Below, piece by piece: positions 11,554-22,282 of a stretch of DNA of 64,000 nucleotides; position 1 is the first letter of the stretch; the number at the start of each line of letters is the position of its first letter. Made by a program: the position numbers and the translations under genes. The DNA comes from Ziziphus jujuba. Taxonomy: Eukaryota; Streptophyta; Magnoliopsida; Rosales; Rhamnaceae. The notes below the pieces were generated by a model that had not been told where the DNA came from, made no database searches, and worked only from the letters and a program-made list of their open reading frames with translations. The stretch is taken from NCBI RefSeq assembly GCF_031755915.1, contig NC_083390.1, positions 16,089,001 through 16,153,000 of the forward strand, in the 5' to 3' direction.

Positions 11554-12149
11554 TGTTGGGAAAAATGTATGTATATATATAAATACATGTGGAAAAATAA
11601 TATAAAATAAATAAAATTACATAATAATAATTAAAATATATTAGAACCTGTAGGTCTTTGTAATTGATATGCTTTCTGTAAAATTGACCAAGGCCTATGT
11701 GGTACTACAGTGTCCTTAAGTTTTTTTCACCCACCGATGTAGGAGTTTTGTGACGAACGTCTCCTAAGATACAATGATTGCAAAAGCTTTCATATCTAGC
11801 ACCTCCAAAGCTTTTCTCTTCGAATTATCAGTATATCTTTGCTTTCCTACAGTCAATATTTTTTCTCTCTAGTGTCTCATGTATCTCTCAAAAAAATCCA
11901 ATTTTTCTGTATTTCTTTTTCTGTTTTCTTCTTAAAAATCTGAAAGAACGTTGAATAGTACATGTAACCTCCACACCCTCAATGAAGAATTATTTCTCCC
12001 ATAAAACTCTTAACCCACTTTTCAAAATATTATTTGATTTATTTATTCAAATAAATATTGTTTTATCAAAACAAACAGTAGGAAATAAAACAAAGCCCAA
12101 ACCCTTTAAGGCTCAACTCATTCACACTTGTTAGGCCCAAACTCTAACA
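11554..12149 (-). repeat. 5' LTR of the copia element
   Basis: This 596-bp LTR begins TGTTAGAGTTTGGG on the minus strand and ends CCCAACA, the expected TG...CA with a short terminal inverted repeat. It pairs with 2130-2727 and is followed by the CTTAT duplication at 12150-12154. It keeps better termini than the 3' LTR. Confidence 0.92.
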
Positions 12150-12154
12150 CTTAT

Positions 12155-12480
12155 TCCTCTCAATTAAAGAACATGTAGTGTTGTATGCCAAGTTCAAAGC
12201 TGCTAGTTGCTTTAACCCTGAGTGCCTCCATCATTCCGTACACATCATAAGCTCTTCTAGTAGAGATCAAAATTCAAACCAGTCATGGAATTTATCTCTA
12301 AAGATTCAATCATAGATTTTTTAAGCTTCTGGTAGATATCAAATACAAGCATCCAATTCTCCTAAACGATACAGTATCTGGGATTCCACAACCATGGGTT
12401 ACAAAGTTCTTTTCTTAGGCTTTTTAGAGACTTTAGAGCTTCATCTTAATATTTTGTCCGTGTAGGCAATCAATAAGATA
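12155..12480 (-). pseudogene. Unrecognised coding-like remnant
   Basis: The minus strand contains gene-like pieces in different frames: EALKSLKSLRKELCNPWLWN, then SGLKQLAALNLAYN close to the copia insertion point. The composition is less AT-rich than its surroundings. Stops and frame changes interrupt it. I do not recognise a family. It could be an older gene broken by the copia insertion, or chance reading. Confidence 0.25.
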
Positions 12481-14422
12481 AATTTGTATATGTATCAAAA
12501 GTATTATACAGTTGAGCATAGATATTGAGAGCACAATATGGATCAAGGAATATTGGGTTAAATAAGTAGATTGTGCAACATTGAACCCACCGCTTCAATC
12601 TTTTGATTTTATTAAATTTATTAAGGTTTTAAATAATCACCAGCCGTAAATATAAATAAGAAATTAGCTAATGTAATCTCATTTGAAGCATCACGTACCA
12701 GAATTTGTAAGGAACAGACAAACAACTACGAAGACTAATCACATACTCAACAAACACTAAAATCTGATGGAAAATTCAGTGTTCAAACAACCAGAACATG
12801 TTTGTATCATAATAGTGGAAGAGTAATCCAATTATATGATTAAACTTAAACAAAAATAAACAAGCAATTTACTGTGACTACATAGCAAAACAAGACGTGC
12901 TAAAGAAATGATTATATATGTTTGCCAAAACTGCTTACGGTTACCAACCTTGAAGAAGCTATGAAGGTTGGGTTTTTGGCTATGAAGCCAATGGTTCCTA
13001 ATCGTTTTTTATTTTTTATTTTTTATTTTTTTTTTATCAGTTGCCAAATGGAACCAAGAAAATTTAAGAGTGAAGGATATAAGGACAAGACTTTCGCAAT
13101 CTTGCACTTCGGTGTTGTTACTATTTCAATGGGTCAGACTTGGATCCTGGCCTAAGTCCATACAACGATTTGGTCACAAACATTAATCACCAATAAATTA
13201 GTTAATTGATTTACCTAAAAAAAGAAAAAAAATTATTGATTATCTTTAACTAAAATTGGATCTTCTACATTGGTAATACTCAAAACTCAGCAAAATTATC
13301 AATTATATGTTTCACAAAGGTTCAAAATTTCGGTATCGGTGAAAATATCAAAAAGTTTTGAATATCGATAAAAATTTACAAAAAATGATAAAAATTTATT
13401 TCAAAAAATGAAAATTTTTATTGAAACTTTAACATTAGCTTATTTAAACAATAAATTATCAAATTGACTATAAAAACTGCAAAAATATTGAATAGATATT
13501 ATATTTCTCTTAATCAATTTAATTTATAGTAAACCGTAACGATTATAAATAAATTATTATTATGCAAAAATATATTTGATAAATTGCTTATTAATTAAGA
13601 TAAAACAATCATAACAATTACATTATATTTCATAAATATTATCTCAATACTTATAGAATTTTTAAATAATTGAAAATTATTAATATTTTCTAATTCTTAT
13701 TTTGAGATGTGAAATGCGAAAAGTAATAATTAAAAAATATATCTCCTTAATAATTTTTCATATAATTATTAATATATCAATCATAAAGATTTTGTATTTA
13801 ATATAAGTGTCCATGATGTTTAGTATATAATATATATTTTTTTATTTACTTAATATTATTAATTTAAATATTATCAATATCAATTTTATATAATATTGTA
13901 TTTTCATATTATTATTTTATGTTATTATTTTTTATTTTTGTATAATCAATTATTAGCTTGTAATTATGGAATTATAATGAAACCATCTTATAGCAAGTAT
14001 TTATATATTTTATTACTAAAGTTAATTTAGTAAAATAATTTACTAAATATCAATAATATTTTTGAATTTTTTATAAAATAAAAAAAAACTTATAGATATT
14101 TTTAAAATTTTCATGAAAATTTCAAAAATTTACATTGAAATTTTTAAAATTTTAATAAATATTATGGATTTTTAACCAAATTGTTAAAAATTTAATGTAA
14201 ATATTTTAACAGAAATTTCTATAAAAATTTTTAAAAATTTTAAAAATTTCAACAGATTTTATATAAATTCTATCCGTTTCATTTTAAATTTAAATCTTAT
14301 TTCAACCCTTTAAAAAATTAAACATTTTCAAAAAAATTTTAAATATTTAAAACCTTGCGTTTCACAATGCAAAAAGGAACGGTTAGCACGGATGGACCCT
14401 CGTGGGATCCAGTGCTCCCTCA
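12481..14422. other. AT-rich intergenic DNA
   Basis: No gene is supported. From about 13,315 to 14,360 the sequence is extremely AT-rich, with many self-complementary words of the AAATTTTTAAAAATTT type. Its start, with words such as GGTATCGGTGAAAATATC, resembles the reverse complement of 500-590. It is probably a decayed transposon. Confidence 0.55.
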
Positions 14423-14431
14423 AATTTTTTA

Positions 14432-14518
14432 GGGTTAATTACACTGTACCTCTCTCTAGTTTTTCTTAATTACAACTAAATACTTTCAAATTTATCATAA
14501 TTACATCCGTACCCTTTT
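14432..14518 (+). repeat. MULE left terminal inverted repeat
   Basis: The first ~45 bp match the reverse complement of the right end closely; the shared core is GGTTAATTACA and GTTTTTCTTAATTACAA. Similarity then weakens but continues for roughly 40 bp more. The inner limit is approximate. Confidence 0.8.
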
Positions 14519-15824
14519 CCATAAAAATTCATCCATAAAAATATTTTCTCACTCTTACGTGGCAATTAAAATTACTAAAATACCGTTATATATTAATTAA
14601 ATGAATTTTGATTTGTTTGAAAAGTAACTATCAATTTTCAATGTCACCCCCTGAAAGGTTTAAAACATAAATAGAGAGAGTGCAACGGGAATTTGGTGAA
14701 TGACATGCACACCCTCTTTTACTTGGAAAATTGATGAATTATCAGTTCAATAGTTGTAATGGCATTTCATTAAATTTTCAGGTGTAACAAAATATACTTC
14801 AAAGTGTCATAAGAGTCATTGGCTATACAAAAAGTAACAGGGTTGCAATCCTATTGGACTAATATTTTGTACACAACTAAATGTGTGTTGTGTCTCAAAA
14901 AAAAAAGAGGTGACACAACCCTCTATGCTATGCACTATATGTACCCTAACCTTAATGTACATTTGCTTGATGAAAGTCACCATGTACACCTATCAAAATA
15001 TTCCTATAACTAACCTGCATTGAAGAAACAATTTGCATCTAATTTCAACCGCAAATTGCATTCCTCAATACAATCAAAAAGCATTTAAATGTACTAAAGC
15101 CTCCAATGTACAACCTGATATAAAAATCCATAACTATTTATCAAAATATTACTGAACTTGATGCTGTGGACTTGCTGCAGTCGCTATGGCTGAGAAAACC
15201 AAAGGACTCGGGTCACAGTGGGTTAGGATGATGAGCCTTGAGGCTGGGATGAAGAAGTTCCCTAGTTAATTGGACAATAGACAAACAGCAAAAATGAATA
15301 TAAATATGCATACAAGATAGTTCTTTAACAAAAAAATGCAGACAATATAATTTCCAACATATAAAAATACATGTGCATTTCCCTGGGCAGCAATAGATAC
15401 CTGTGAAGTTCCTTAGGCAACATCAACTCTAGCAGGTTCCTTTTATCAAACAAAGTGACAAAAATTAATACACAAAGCCAAAAACATAATTTATTTATCA
15501 TCTTGACCAAAAAAAAAAAAAAAAAAACAAAACCACACAACTTCTTCTTTTTTCTGGGCATCAACTATTAGATGTTCCTAAGTAAAAAACACACACACAA
15601 TCAACTTCTAAAAAATATCAAATCAAATTTTCATTCATTTCCCAAAAATAAATTTAAGAGAAGAGATATTATACCTGGGCATTTATAAGGCTTCCTTCAC
15701 CTCTAACAGTACCCTTAAATGAAGCAAAGGAAAGAAATTAATAATCTTTGGAAAAACACACCAGAATTTTCTTTTCATCAATAAAGAAAATGTAATTAAT
15801 GTACAAAGTAATGAAAAATATAAC
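14519..15824. other. MULE interior, 3' side of the transposase gene
   Basis: No intact gene is seen. On the minus strand, pieces near 15,390-15,450 (PARVDVA, stop, GTSQVSIAAQGN) and 15,180-15,265 (GTSSSQPQGSSS) look like Ser/Gln-rich C-terminal transposase sequence, with stops. They may be decayed last exons of MURA. An A-run lies at 15,509-15,527. Confidence 0.4.
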
Positions 15825-17178
15825 TTAAAAAAAAAAGTTATCCAAAAATAAGGAAATTCTTACATCTAATTGTTTCTTATTCTTTGCATGTAAAGGAACC
15901 TTTGGGCATGTCCTCTTGTTATGACCCATGGCTTTGCAAACCCCACACTTTAGAACATATGATCTTTTATGTGAGATTGGCTCATCGGACTCCTTTCTCC
16001 TTGCAAATTTGGGTCTGCTAGACTTCCTTTTCTTTGCAGGGAAATGGACTTTGTCACCTTCCATTTGTGGCTAGGATAATTCATTAGGTATCGGATGAAT
16101 CTTCCCTGCATAGTTCAACATATATGGTTCCTTTGACAAGCAACTAGCCACATATGGAATAGGACCGACCCCCAAGTGAGTGATACATGCCATGGCATGT
16201 TTGCAGGGAATTCCATATATCTGCCGGACTCCACAGTCACATGTGGCCTTGTTGAAATCCACCAAAACTGTCACAGGTTGCAAGAGCAGATAAATAATTA
16301 GAAAATGAAAGAAAAATTCACATAATTTTAAAAAAAAAAATTGTAATTAACACCTATAACAGATTCATGCAAAACCTCAAACTCTGAATTTTCAGCATGA
16401 ATAACCCGAATGTGCCTTCCTTCCTTTTGGAATTTGTTGACCTTAGCTTGAACTAATGGAGGAAGATCTGTCAGCCAGTCCTTAGCTTTTTGTTCTCTTT
16501 TGCTAAACTTTTTCATTACTTTTCTCCTCAAGCTTTCAACCAATTGCAGAATCGGTTTGTTCCTAATACTATCAACCTGACTATTAAATGATTCTGTAAG
16601 GTTGTTAGTTACATGATCCACTTTAATATCAATCCCAAATACATGCTTGCTCCAACTATCCACTGGAATGTCCTTCAACCAAGTATATGCATCCAAATTA
16701 ACCGCCTTGATACCCTCCATTGCAACATTAAAATCCTTAATATTTGTTGACCTAGATGCTGCCCAAAACAAGTTCCTGACCTCAACACCAGGAAAATGAG
16801 ACTTGAGGTTGGCAAAGATATGCCTTGCACAATACCAATTGAAGGCATTTGGGAAAACCTCATTAATTGCCTTCAACAAACCCTTCTGTCTATCAGACAT
16901 GAAACAAATCCTTCTTGTTTCATGGACTCCTATGTACTCACTTATCAAATTGAGAAACCAAATCTGATTGTCATAGTTTTTCCCTTCACACACAAAGAAA
17001 GCCAATAGGAAAATGTTGTTATTTGCATCCACACCTACTGCAATCAACAACACTCCACCAAATTGCCCCTTGAGATGGCAATCATCTACTCCAATAAATG
17101 GCCTATAGCCCTTTAAAAAGCCATCCTTTTATGCTAGAAAACTCAAAAAGAACCGTTGAAAAACAGGGTTCTCAAATA

Positions 17179-17183
17179 TGTAA
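17179..17183. repeat. Target-site duplication TGTAA, left copy
   Basis: TGTAA directly left of 17184 is repeated exactly at 20157-20161, just after the other end. In the MURA gene the two flanks rejoin into a continuous reading frame. Confidence 0.8.
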
Positions 17184-17691
17184 TGTAACACCCCGTCCCA
17201 AATCGCACCGGAATCCGTGCACGTTGACCAAGGTTGACCGTTGACCGTTGACCAAAGTGGGTCAAAAGTTGACTTTTTGACTCGGTGGGAATTTCGAGTT
17301 GACCAGCGTACCGTGGCGAAGTGCACGATGCCCCGAGTTCGTAGACTGGTAGCACGTCAAAAACGGAGCTACGGTTTGGAAGTTATGGACGAAACAAGTT
17401 GCGGTCCAAACTGACCAAGGGGTGCCGGAGTTGACTTTTTGTTTATGGGGAAAAGAGCTTTGACTCGTGCATGGTTGTGAAGTGCTCGTCGATACGAGTT
17501 CACAGACTAGCGGCACGCGCAAAATGGACATCCGGTTAAAAAGTTATGGACATTTGAAGTTTACCGGATACCGTATTATTTTAATGTTTTTGGGTCGGTG
17601 AACAGTGAAATGCCACGTGTCAGCTTCTGATTGGTCCATGTGGCATGAACAGTGTCACACAAGGGTTTTTATTTGTTAAAAGTCTCGCAGA

Positions 17692-17724
<33 letters not shown>

Positions 17725-20156
17725 CCGCCGGCCACCGGAGTTTTTCCACTGTTCCGGCCGAGTTACTGTGCACGCGCCAGCCAGCAAGCTTGCCCTCCTC
17801 ATTTCCCGCAAAACCTCCAAGTTTCACGGCGAACGGCCGCCGGACGCGCCCGGATCGGACCTCCGAAGTTCGGCGGCGAGTTTTACCCCTCCACCGCCGG
17901 CCACCGCAAATCGACCCATTTTCGGCCTATCTACAGTACACGCGCTGTACACCCTTGATCCTCTCCTCAAGTCCGGCCGACCCACCAAAAATCACGGCCA
18001 TCGGACCACCGATGCGCCGGGATCGGAGCGTTTTCCGGCGAGGGGTTGGAAATCTTCAAACGGTGATTTCTCCGCCGTCCGACCTCCGTTTTGCTCACCG
18101 CCGGTCCCGTTGGGTTGCTCTCCTCAAGATCTACAAGTCTGCAAAATTTCACCACCAACGGCCACCGCACGCGCCGCCGCCGGCGACGGTTGCCGGTGAC
18201 CGCGGCGGCTCGCCGGAAATTACTGTTCCGACGAGTACCCGAAATTCCGGCCAGCTCCAGTCTGCAGTGTTCGATCTCCTAAATCCGAATCCGGCTTCCG
18301 TTTCCGCCAATTCGCGACGGTTTGGGAGAATTGCGGAGCCGAAACTCGAAAAGCTTTCCGGCGAGATTCCGACCCCGTCGGGTTCGATCACCGGAAAGTA
18401 AGACTGAATCCGTGATCCTCATCACGCGAGTTTCGAGTCGGTATATAACTCGTAACCCTTAGATGTCGCTTGGTGTTCGCTCCCCGGGTATCCATTTGGG
18501 AATTACCCGAATAAAATATTAATATTTTTGGTTTGTGCACTGTGGTTGTTTAGGTGCACGCACGAGTGGCGGAGTTGATCCCGAGGAGGATCTTAGTTGA
18601 TTTGCGCTCTCCAGGTGAGTGACCACCTTCAAAAATTATTTTGGGCAATTAATTAAATTTAATTGGTATTTAATTTAGTATTTAAATTATGCTCATGTGG
18701 TGTGGTTTAATTATGGTTTTAATGCGGTTTAATTTAATTTATTTGTTATGCATGAGCAAGGTATGTTTCGGTATTAATTTTACGTGGTTTCAAATGTGAT
18801 TTCTCGGGCATAATTGGGTTAAATATTTTATGAAAATATTTGGTTAAATTTTATAAATTATGCCCGCGGTATTTTTATGGTTGCATCTCGTATTTTGAGG
18901 AAAATTGTGGTTTGTTGATTATCGCTGTTTCGTACCGGGTTATTGGATAAAATATGTGGGATGGTGTTTTGTGAAATTTTGGTATACTTCCCACGGTGTT
19001 TTTTGGAAAAACGGTACGGTTGGTTACGTATGTTTATTTTTAGACGCACTCATACAGTATTGGTGTTCTGGTGTATGGTGTATGGACACGTGGTAGTGCG
19101 CGGTTATTATCTGGTTTAGCGCACGGTTTTTACTTCACCCGTGAGTTGCCATTGGACCGTGGGCAGGCAAGTTGTTATTGGCCACAGCCGCCCCCCTCCT
19201 TGGCCGGGTGATGGTTTTTTTAGCAGTTGGTACTGTCGGGACGCCGAAGTGACCGCTGCAGGTTTCTCTCTTTAACCCCCCCACCAGTCGGTGCTCGGGA
19301 CGCTGGGTATCGGAGGGCATCACCGGTATATGGTGTGGTGCGTCAGGTGTAATTGTCGGTGTAAATTGCAAATAGTGTTTTAAACCCCAAAGGTGTTCAA
19401 AATGATTTACTATAACTTATTATATTTTTATTATATTTGGGGTATTTATTTATTTAATTGTTGTTTGTTAAATTATTTAATCCCTTGGTTTTTGGGAGGT
19501 ATGCACATTGGGTTTTGCGAAAAGGTTTTAAAAAGGGAACATTTCAAACGGAGCGATTGGTGAGAGTTTTGAGGGAAATTATTATTTTCCAACAGTAATT
19601 ATTATTTATTTATTAATTGCTAGTATTTGTTCTATTCCTTAATTGCTATTACTATTATTTTTATTATCACAAAAAGGTGTTCAGTAGTTCGGGTTACTCA
19701 CGGAGATGATTAGCATCTCACACTCTTAAATTCCGTTCCCTTAGGTGCAAGTGGTGGTAGGCGTTCTTCCGGAGCGAACCAAGTTTTCCGCTGCTGTTGT
19801 GTTTCGAGAAGTTTCTTGTACTCTTTCATTTCAGTGTATTATTTCTTTTCAGCCTTGTTGTATTTCGGTTGTTTAGCACTTCTTAAAGCTCTGTATACTA
19901 TTGGGATACTTCTGTTTTATTTATACACTGGACTGTTGTTGTTTTTGAGAAGTGCTAGAATTTGTGGAATCAGTTTGTAGTTTGTGGGAGGAATAAGGGG
20001 ATGTTTTTAGAAGTGTGTTTTCAGTGCAGGTAGTTGTGGTAAGTAAATCCCTTAGGGGAGGCTCTGTCGGATTTTCCGTTGGAGGGTCCGGTAGGGTTTC
20101 CCTGGGATCAGGGCTGTCTAGGGTTCCGGGGAAGGAATTCTGGACGGGTCCTGACA
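17184..20156 (+). mobile_element. Solo-LTR-like insertion in MURA (copy 2)
   Basis: This 2973-bp block begins TGTAACACCCCGTCC and ends GGACGGGTCCTGACA, so it is bounded by TG...CA and flanked by TGTAA duplications. It matches 4437-7359 in inverse orientation but is clearly diverged. The interior holds a (GA)n run at about 17,693-17,722 and an unusually GC-rich part (17,720-18,400). AT-rich sequence and a second GC-rich patch (19,130-19,340) follow. No gag or pol is seen. A solo LTR of a long-LTR Ty3-gypsy element is the likeliest identity. True transcriptional polarity is unknown; the plus strand is used only as reference. Confidence 0.82.
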
Positions 20157-20961
20157 TGTAATTCCTATGGCACTTGACTTGTACCGTAGTATTCAGGTTC
20201 TTGCACAATAAAATATTTCCATAATCATGGAGCTTAGAGTAACTTGCTCCATGATCCCCACCTAACATTTCTAATACCCTGTTTTTTGCTCTATACAGCT
20301 TAGCATTTAAAGCATGAACTCCAATCATCTCTCTAACTTCTTTTTCAGGTCTTTAATTTTCATACCAGGATTGCATCTAACTTTATCCTCTATTTTTCTA
20401 GAAAGCCACTCACAAGTGACCATGGGATTCTTAGACAGCATTGTACAACAATGATCCTCCCGAAGTGTTTTTATTTGGAATGTAATATTATCAGCCATGA
20501 GGGATGCATGAACCCTCCAACCACAGCCCATAGCTGCACACTCACAAGTAACCCTATTCTTCTCATTTTTCACTCTATAAATATTAAACCCCTCCTGTAT
20601 GCTATACTCAATAAGGACCTTTCTAAACTCAGCAGCACACTCGAAAGTTTTTCCTATTTGCAAATGATGTTTTCCATCTGGTAAAGGCTTATACAGGTTC
20701 CTCTTCATCAACCTAGACAGTTTTACAACTGTACTTTCATCATCTTCATCACTACCAAATTGACCATCCTCATTGTTTGAGTCTTCCCCTTGCCACTCGT
20801 TCACTTATTTCCACTTCATCACTATCAAATTCAGGTTTTCTTTTTGTTTGGGGTTGGGACTGAGATTCTGTTTGTGGGGGAGGAGTAGAAGATGAAACAA
20901 CAAGATCAAAAGGTGTCCAAATAAAGAGAAATCCACCCCCTCTTAGTATCAATGTCTTCAT

Positions 20962-21872
20962 AGTACAGCAACTTGAGTATTGAACACTTTGTTTAGCTTA
21001 AATGCCAAACATTTTCCTAAATATCTTTAAACCCATGATCAAATCCCCATAACCCATATAAGTAACAAAAACCACACTTATAGAAACAAGAAACTCTTAT
21101 AAAAGAAAAATAGGCCAAATGCAACCACAAAAGATTAAGGACAAAAACAAAACCCCAGAAAAATAATAATGCAGTAAGCAGTAAGTTTCAAATGACAGAG
21201 ATGATCAAAAACCCACTTTTAAGAAAACAAAATAAAAACCTTGAAGATCAAAACTCCTGAAAGAGAGAAAGAGAGAAAACAAAAGCTATTAAAATGCAAC
21301 AGAAAACAGAGAATAAAAATGGCATTTGGCACATTTAATGCTTTTTGGGTTATTTATTGAAACTAAATTTGGCACATTTCTGAAAAAGTTTATATTGAAA
21401 CTAAATTGAAAGAGCTGATTGCCTCACACATCTCACAGAAATGAGAAGGCATAGTAACGTGCCAAAAGTCTCATTGTTATGTATAATCGGAATATACCAT
21501 ATTTTTTCAACACAAATGGCAAAACTTAGTACTCACTTTCCTTTCTTTTGCATTTTAATGGAAAAGAAAAATTAAGAAAACTCATAATTTAATACAAACC
21601 CATAAAAGAAAAGAACATGATACATCCAGTTTCAAAAGGGTTTTCAACCAATCAGACCCTTTTTCAACTCAGTAAAGTTTTCTTTCTTTTCTTTTTTTTT
21701 TTTTTTTTTTTTTTTGTAAATTGAGCGTAAACAGCAAACACATACCTAATCCATCGTCTTCTTCTACTTCTTTCTCTCTCTCTTTCTCTGTGATTATTGT
21801 CCTTCAGTTCCAATTTTCTGCTTTGTAGTTGGGTAAAGAAAATCAAAATATGACAAAGCCAAAGAAATGGAT

Positions 21873-21904
<32 letters not shown>

Positions 21905-22186
21905 CGGAGGAAGAGAAGAGAAGAGAGTAGAACCTGGACTCCAAGAACTGAGATTTGCTCGAGATTCGTCCGTCGAAGAAATGAGATTCCAGACCCCTGT
22001 CAGGAATGAAGGTGAAAACCCCTGTCGAGTATAAAGGTGAATCTGGCTCAATGAGGTGAAACCTAAAAACAATGGAAAAAATCTTTTTTATATTTTTTAT
22101 ATTTTATTTTTAAATTTATTTTTTAGAATAGTTGTTAAATGACTATTATACCCCTCCTTTGTTAATTTTAACGTCAATGTGATAAT
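20962..22186. other. MULE interior, 5' flank of MURA
   Basis: No gene is seen. This would hold the MURA promoter and 5' untranslated region. It carries a T-run at about 21,690-21,715, CT-rich tracts at 21,765-21,790 and a (GA)n run at 21,874-21,902. Confidence 0.5.
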
Positions 22187-22273
22187 CTCAGGGATTGATT
22201 TGTAATTACAACATACATCAGGGTATTTTTTGTAATTAAGAAAAACCAGAGGGGGGTGCATTGTAATTAACCT
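22187..22273 (-). repeat. MULE right terminal inverted repeat
   Basis: This is the reverse complement of the left TIR with scattered mismatches over the outer ~45 bp. It is followed at once by the second AATTTTTTA copy (22274-22282). Confidence 0.8.
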
Positions 22274-22282
22274 AATTTTTTA

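Larger units (their letters stand above)
2130..12149 (-). mobile_element. Ty1-copia LTR retrotransposon, degraded, with a nested insertion
   Basis: Two direct long terminal repeats (2130-2727 and 11554-12149) bracket gag, protease, integrase, reverse transcriptase and RNase H blocks. The order is GAG-PR-INT-RT-RH on the minus strand, which is diagnostic of the copia superfamily. The flanks carry a perfect 5-bp target-site duplication, CTTAT, at 2125-2129 and 12150-12154. This fixes both ends to the base. Terminal bases are TG...CA in the 5' LTR but mutated in the 3' LTR. Stops and frameshifts throughout, plus a 2.9-kb element inside RT, show it is dead. No convincing tRNA-Met primer-binding site is seen next to the 5' LTR. 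The pre-LTR purine tract is weak (GTGAGGGA at about 2728-2737 on the minus strand). Confidence 0.92.
15825..20961 (-). pseudogene. MURA transposase of the MULE, broken by stops, frameshifts and an insertion
   Basis: The N-terminus starts at 20961 (MKTLILRGGGFLFI). A one-base shift at about 20,800 leads into the Mutator DNA-binding-type domain (20,330-20,800, FECAAEFRKVLIEYS, CGWRVHASL). A second shift follows at about 20,327. The reading is cut at 20,157 by the LTR-like element and resumes at 17,178. The MULE domain shows PFIGVDDCHLKGQFGG, then MSDRQKGL and WYCARHIFANLK. A stop replaces a residue near 17,131. A likely intron (about 16,278-16,356, GT-AG) precedes the SWIM zinc finger CDCGVRQIYGIPCKHAM. 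A TAG at about 16,070 then precedes a CCHC knuckle, CGVCKAMGHNKRTC. Domain order is standard for plant MURA; the product is not functional. Confidence 0.9.
14432..22273 (-). mobile_element. Mutator-like element (MULE) with an interrupted MURA gene
   Basis: Terminal inverted repeats face each other at 14432 (GGGTTAATTACACTG) and 22273 (AGGTTAATTACAATG on the minus strand). A perfect 9-bp direct duplication, AATTTTTTA, lies at 14423-14431 and 22274-22282. Nine base pairs is the Mutator signature. The element carries a MURA-type transposase gene on the minus strand and a secondary 2973-bp LTR-like insertion. Without that insertion and its duplicated 5 bp it was about 4.86 kb. AT-rich duplications can arise by chance, but this one coincides exactly with the TIR ends. 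The transposase is dead; whether the TIRs could still be mobilised in trans cannot be seen. Confidence 0.9.

Noticed and set aside
17652..18401. 249-codon Pro/Arg-rich open frame as a possible gene
   Set aside because: It lies inside an LTR-like element, overlaps other open frames on both strands because of GC-rich composition, and matches no domain I know; kept only as an observation.
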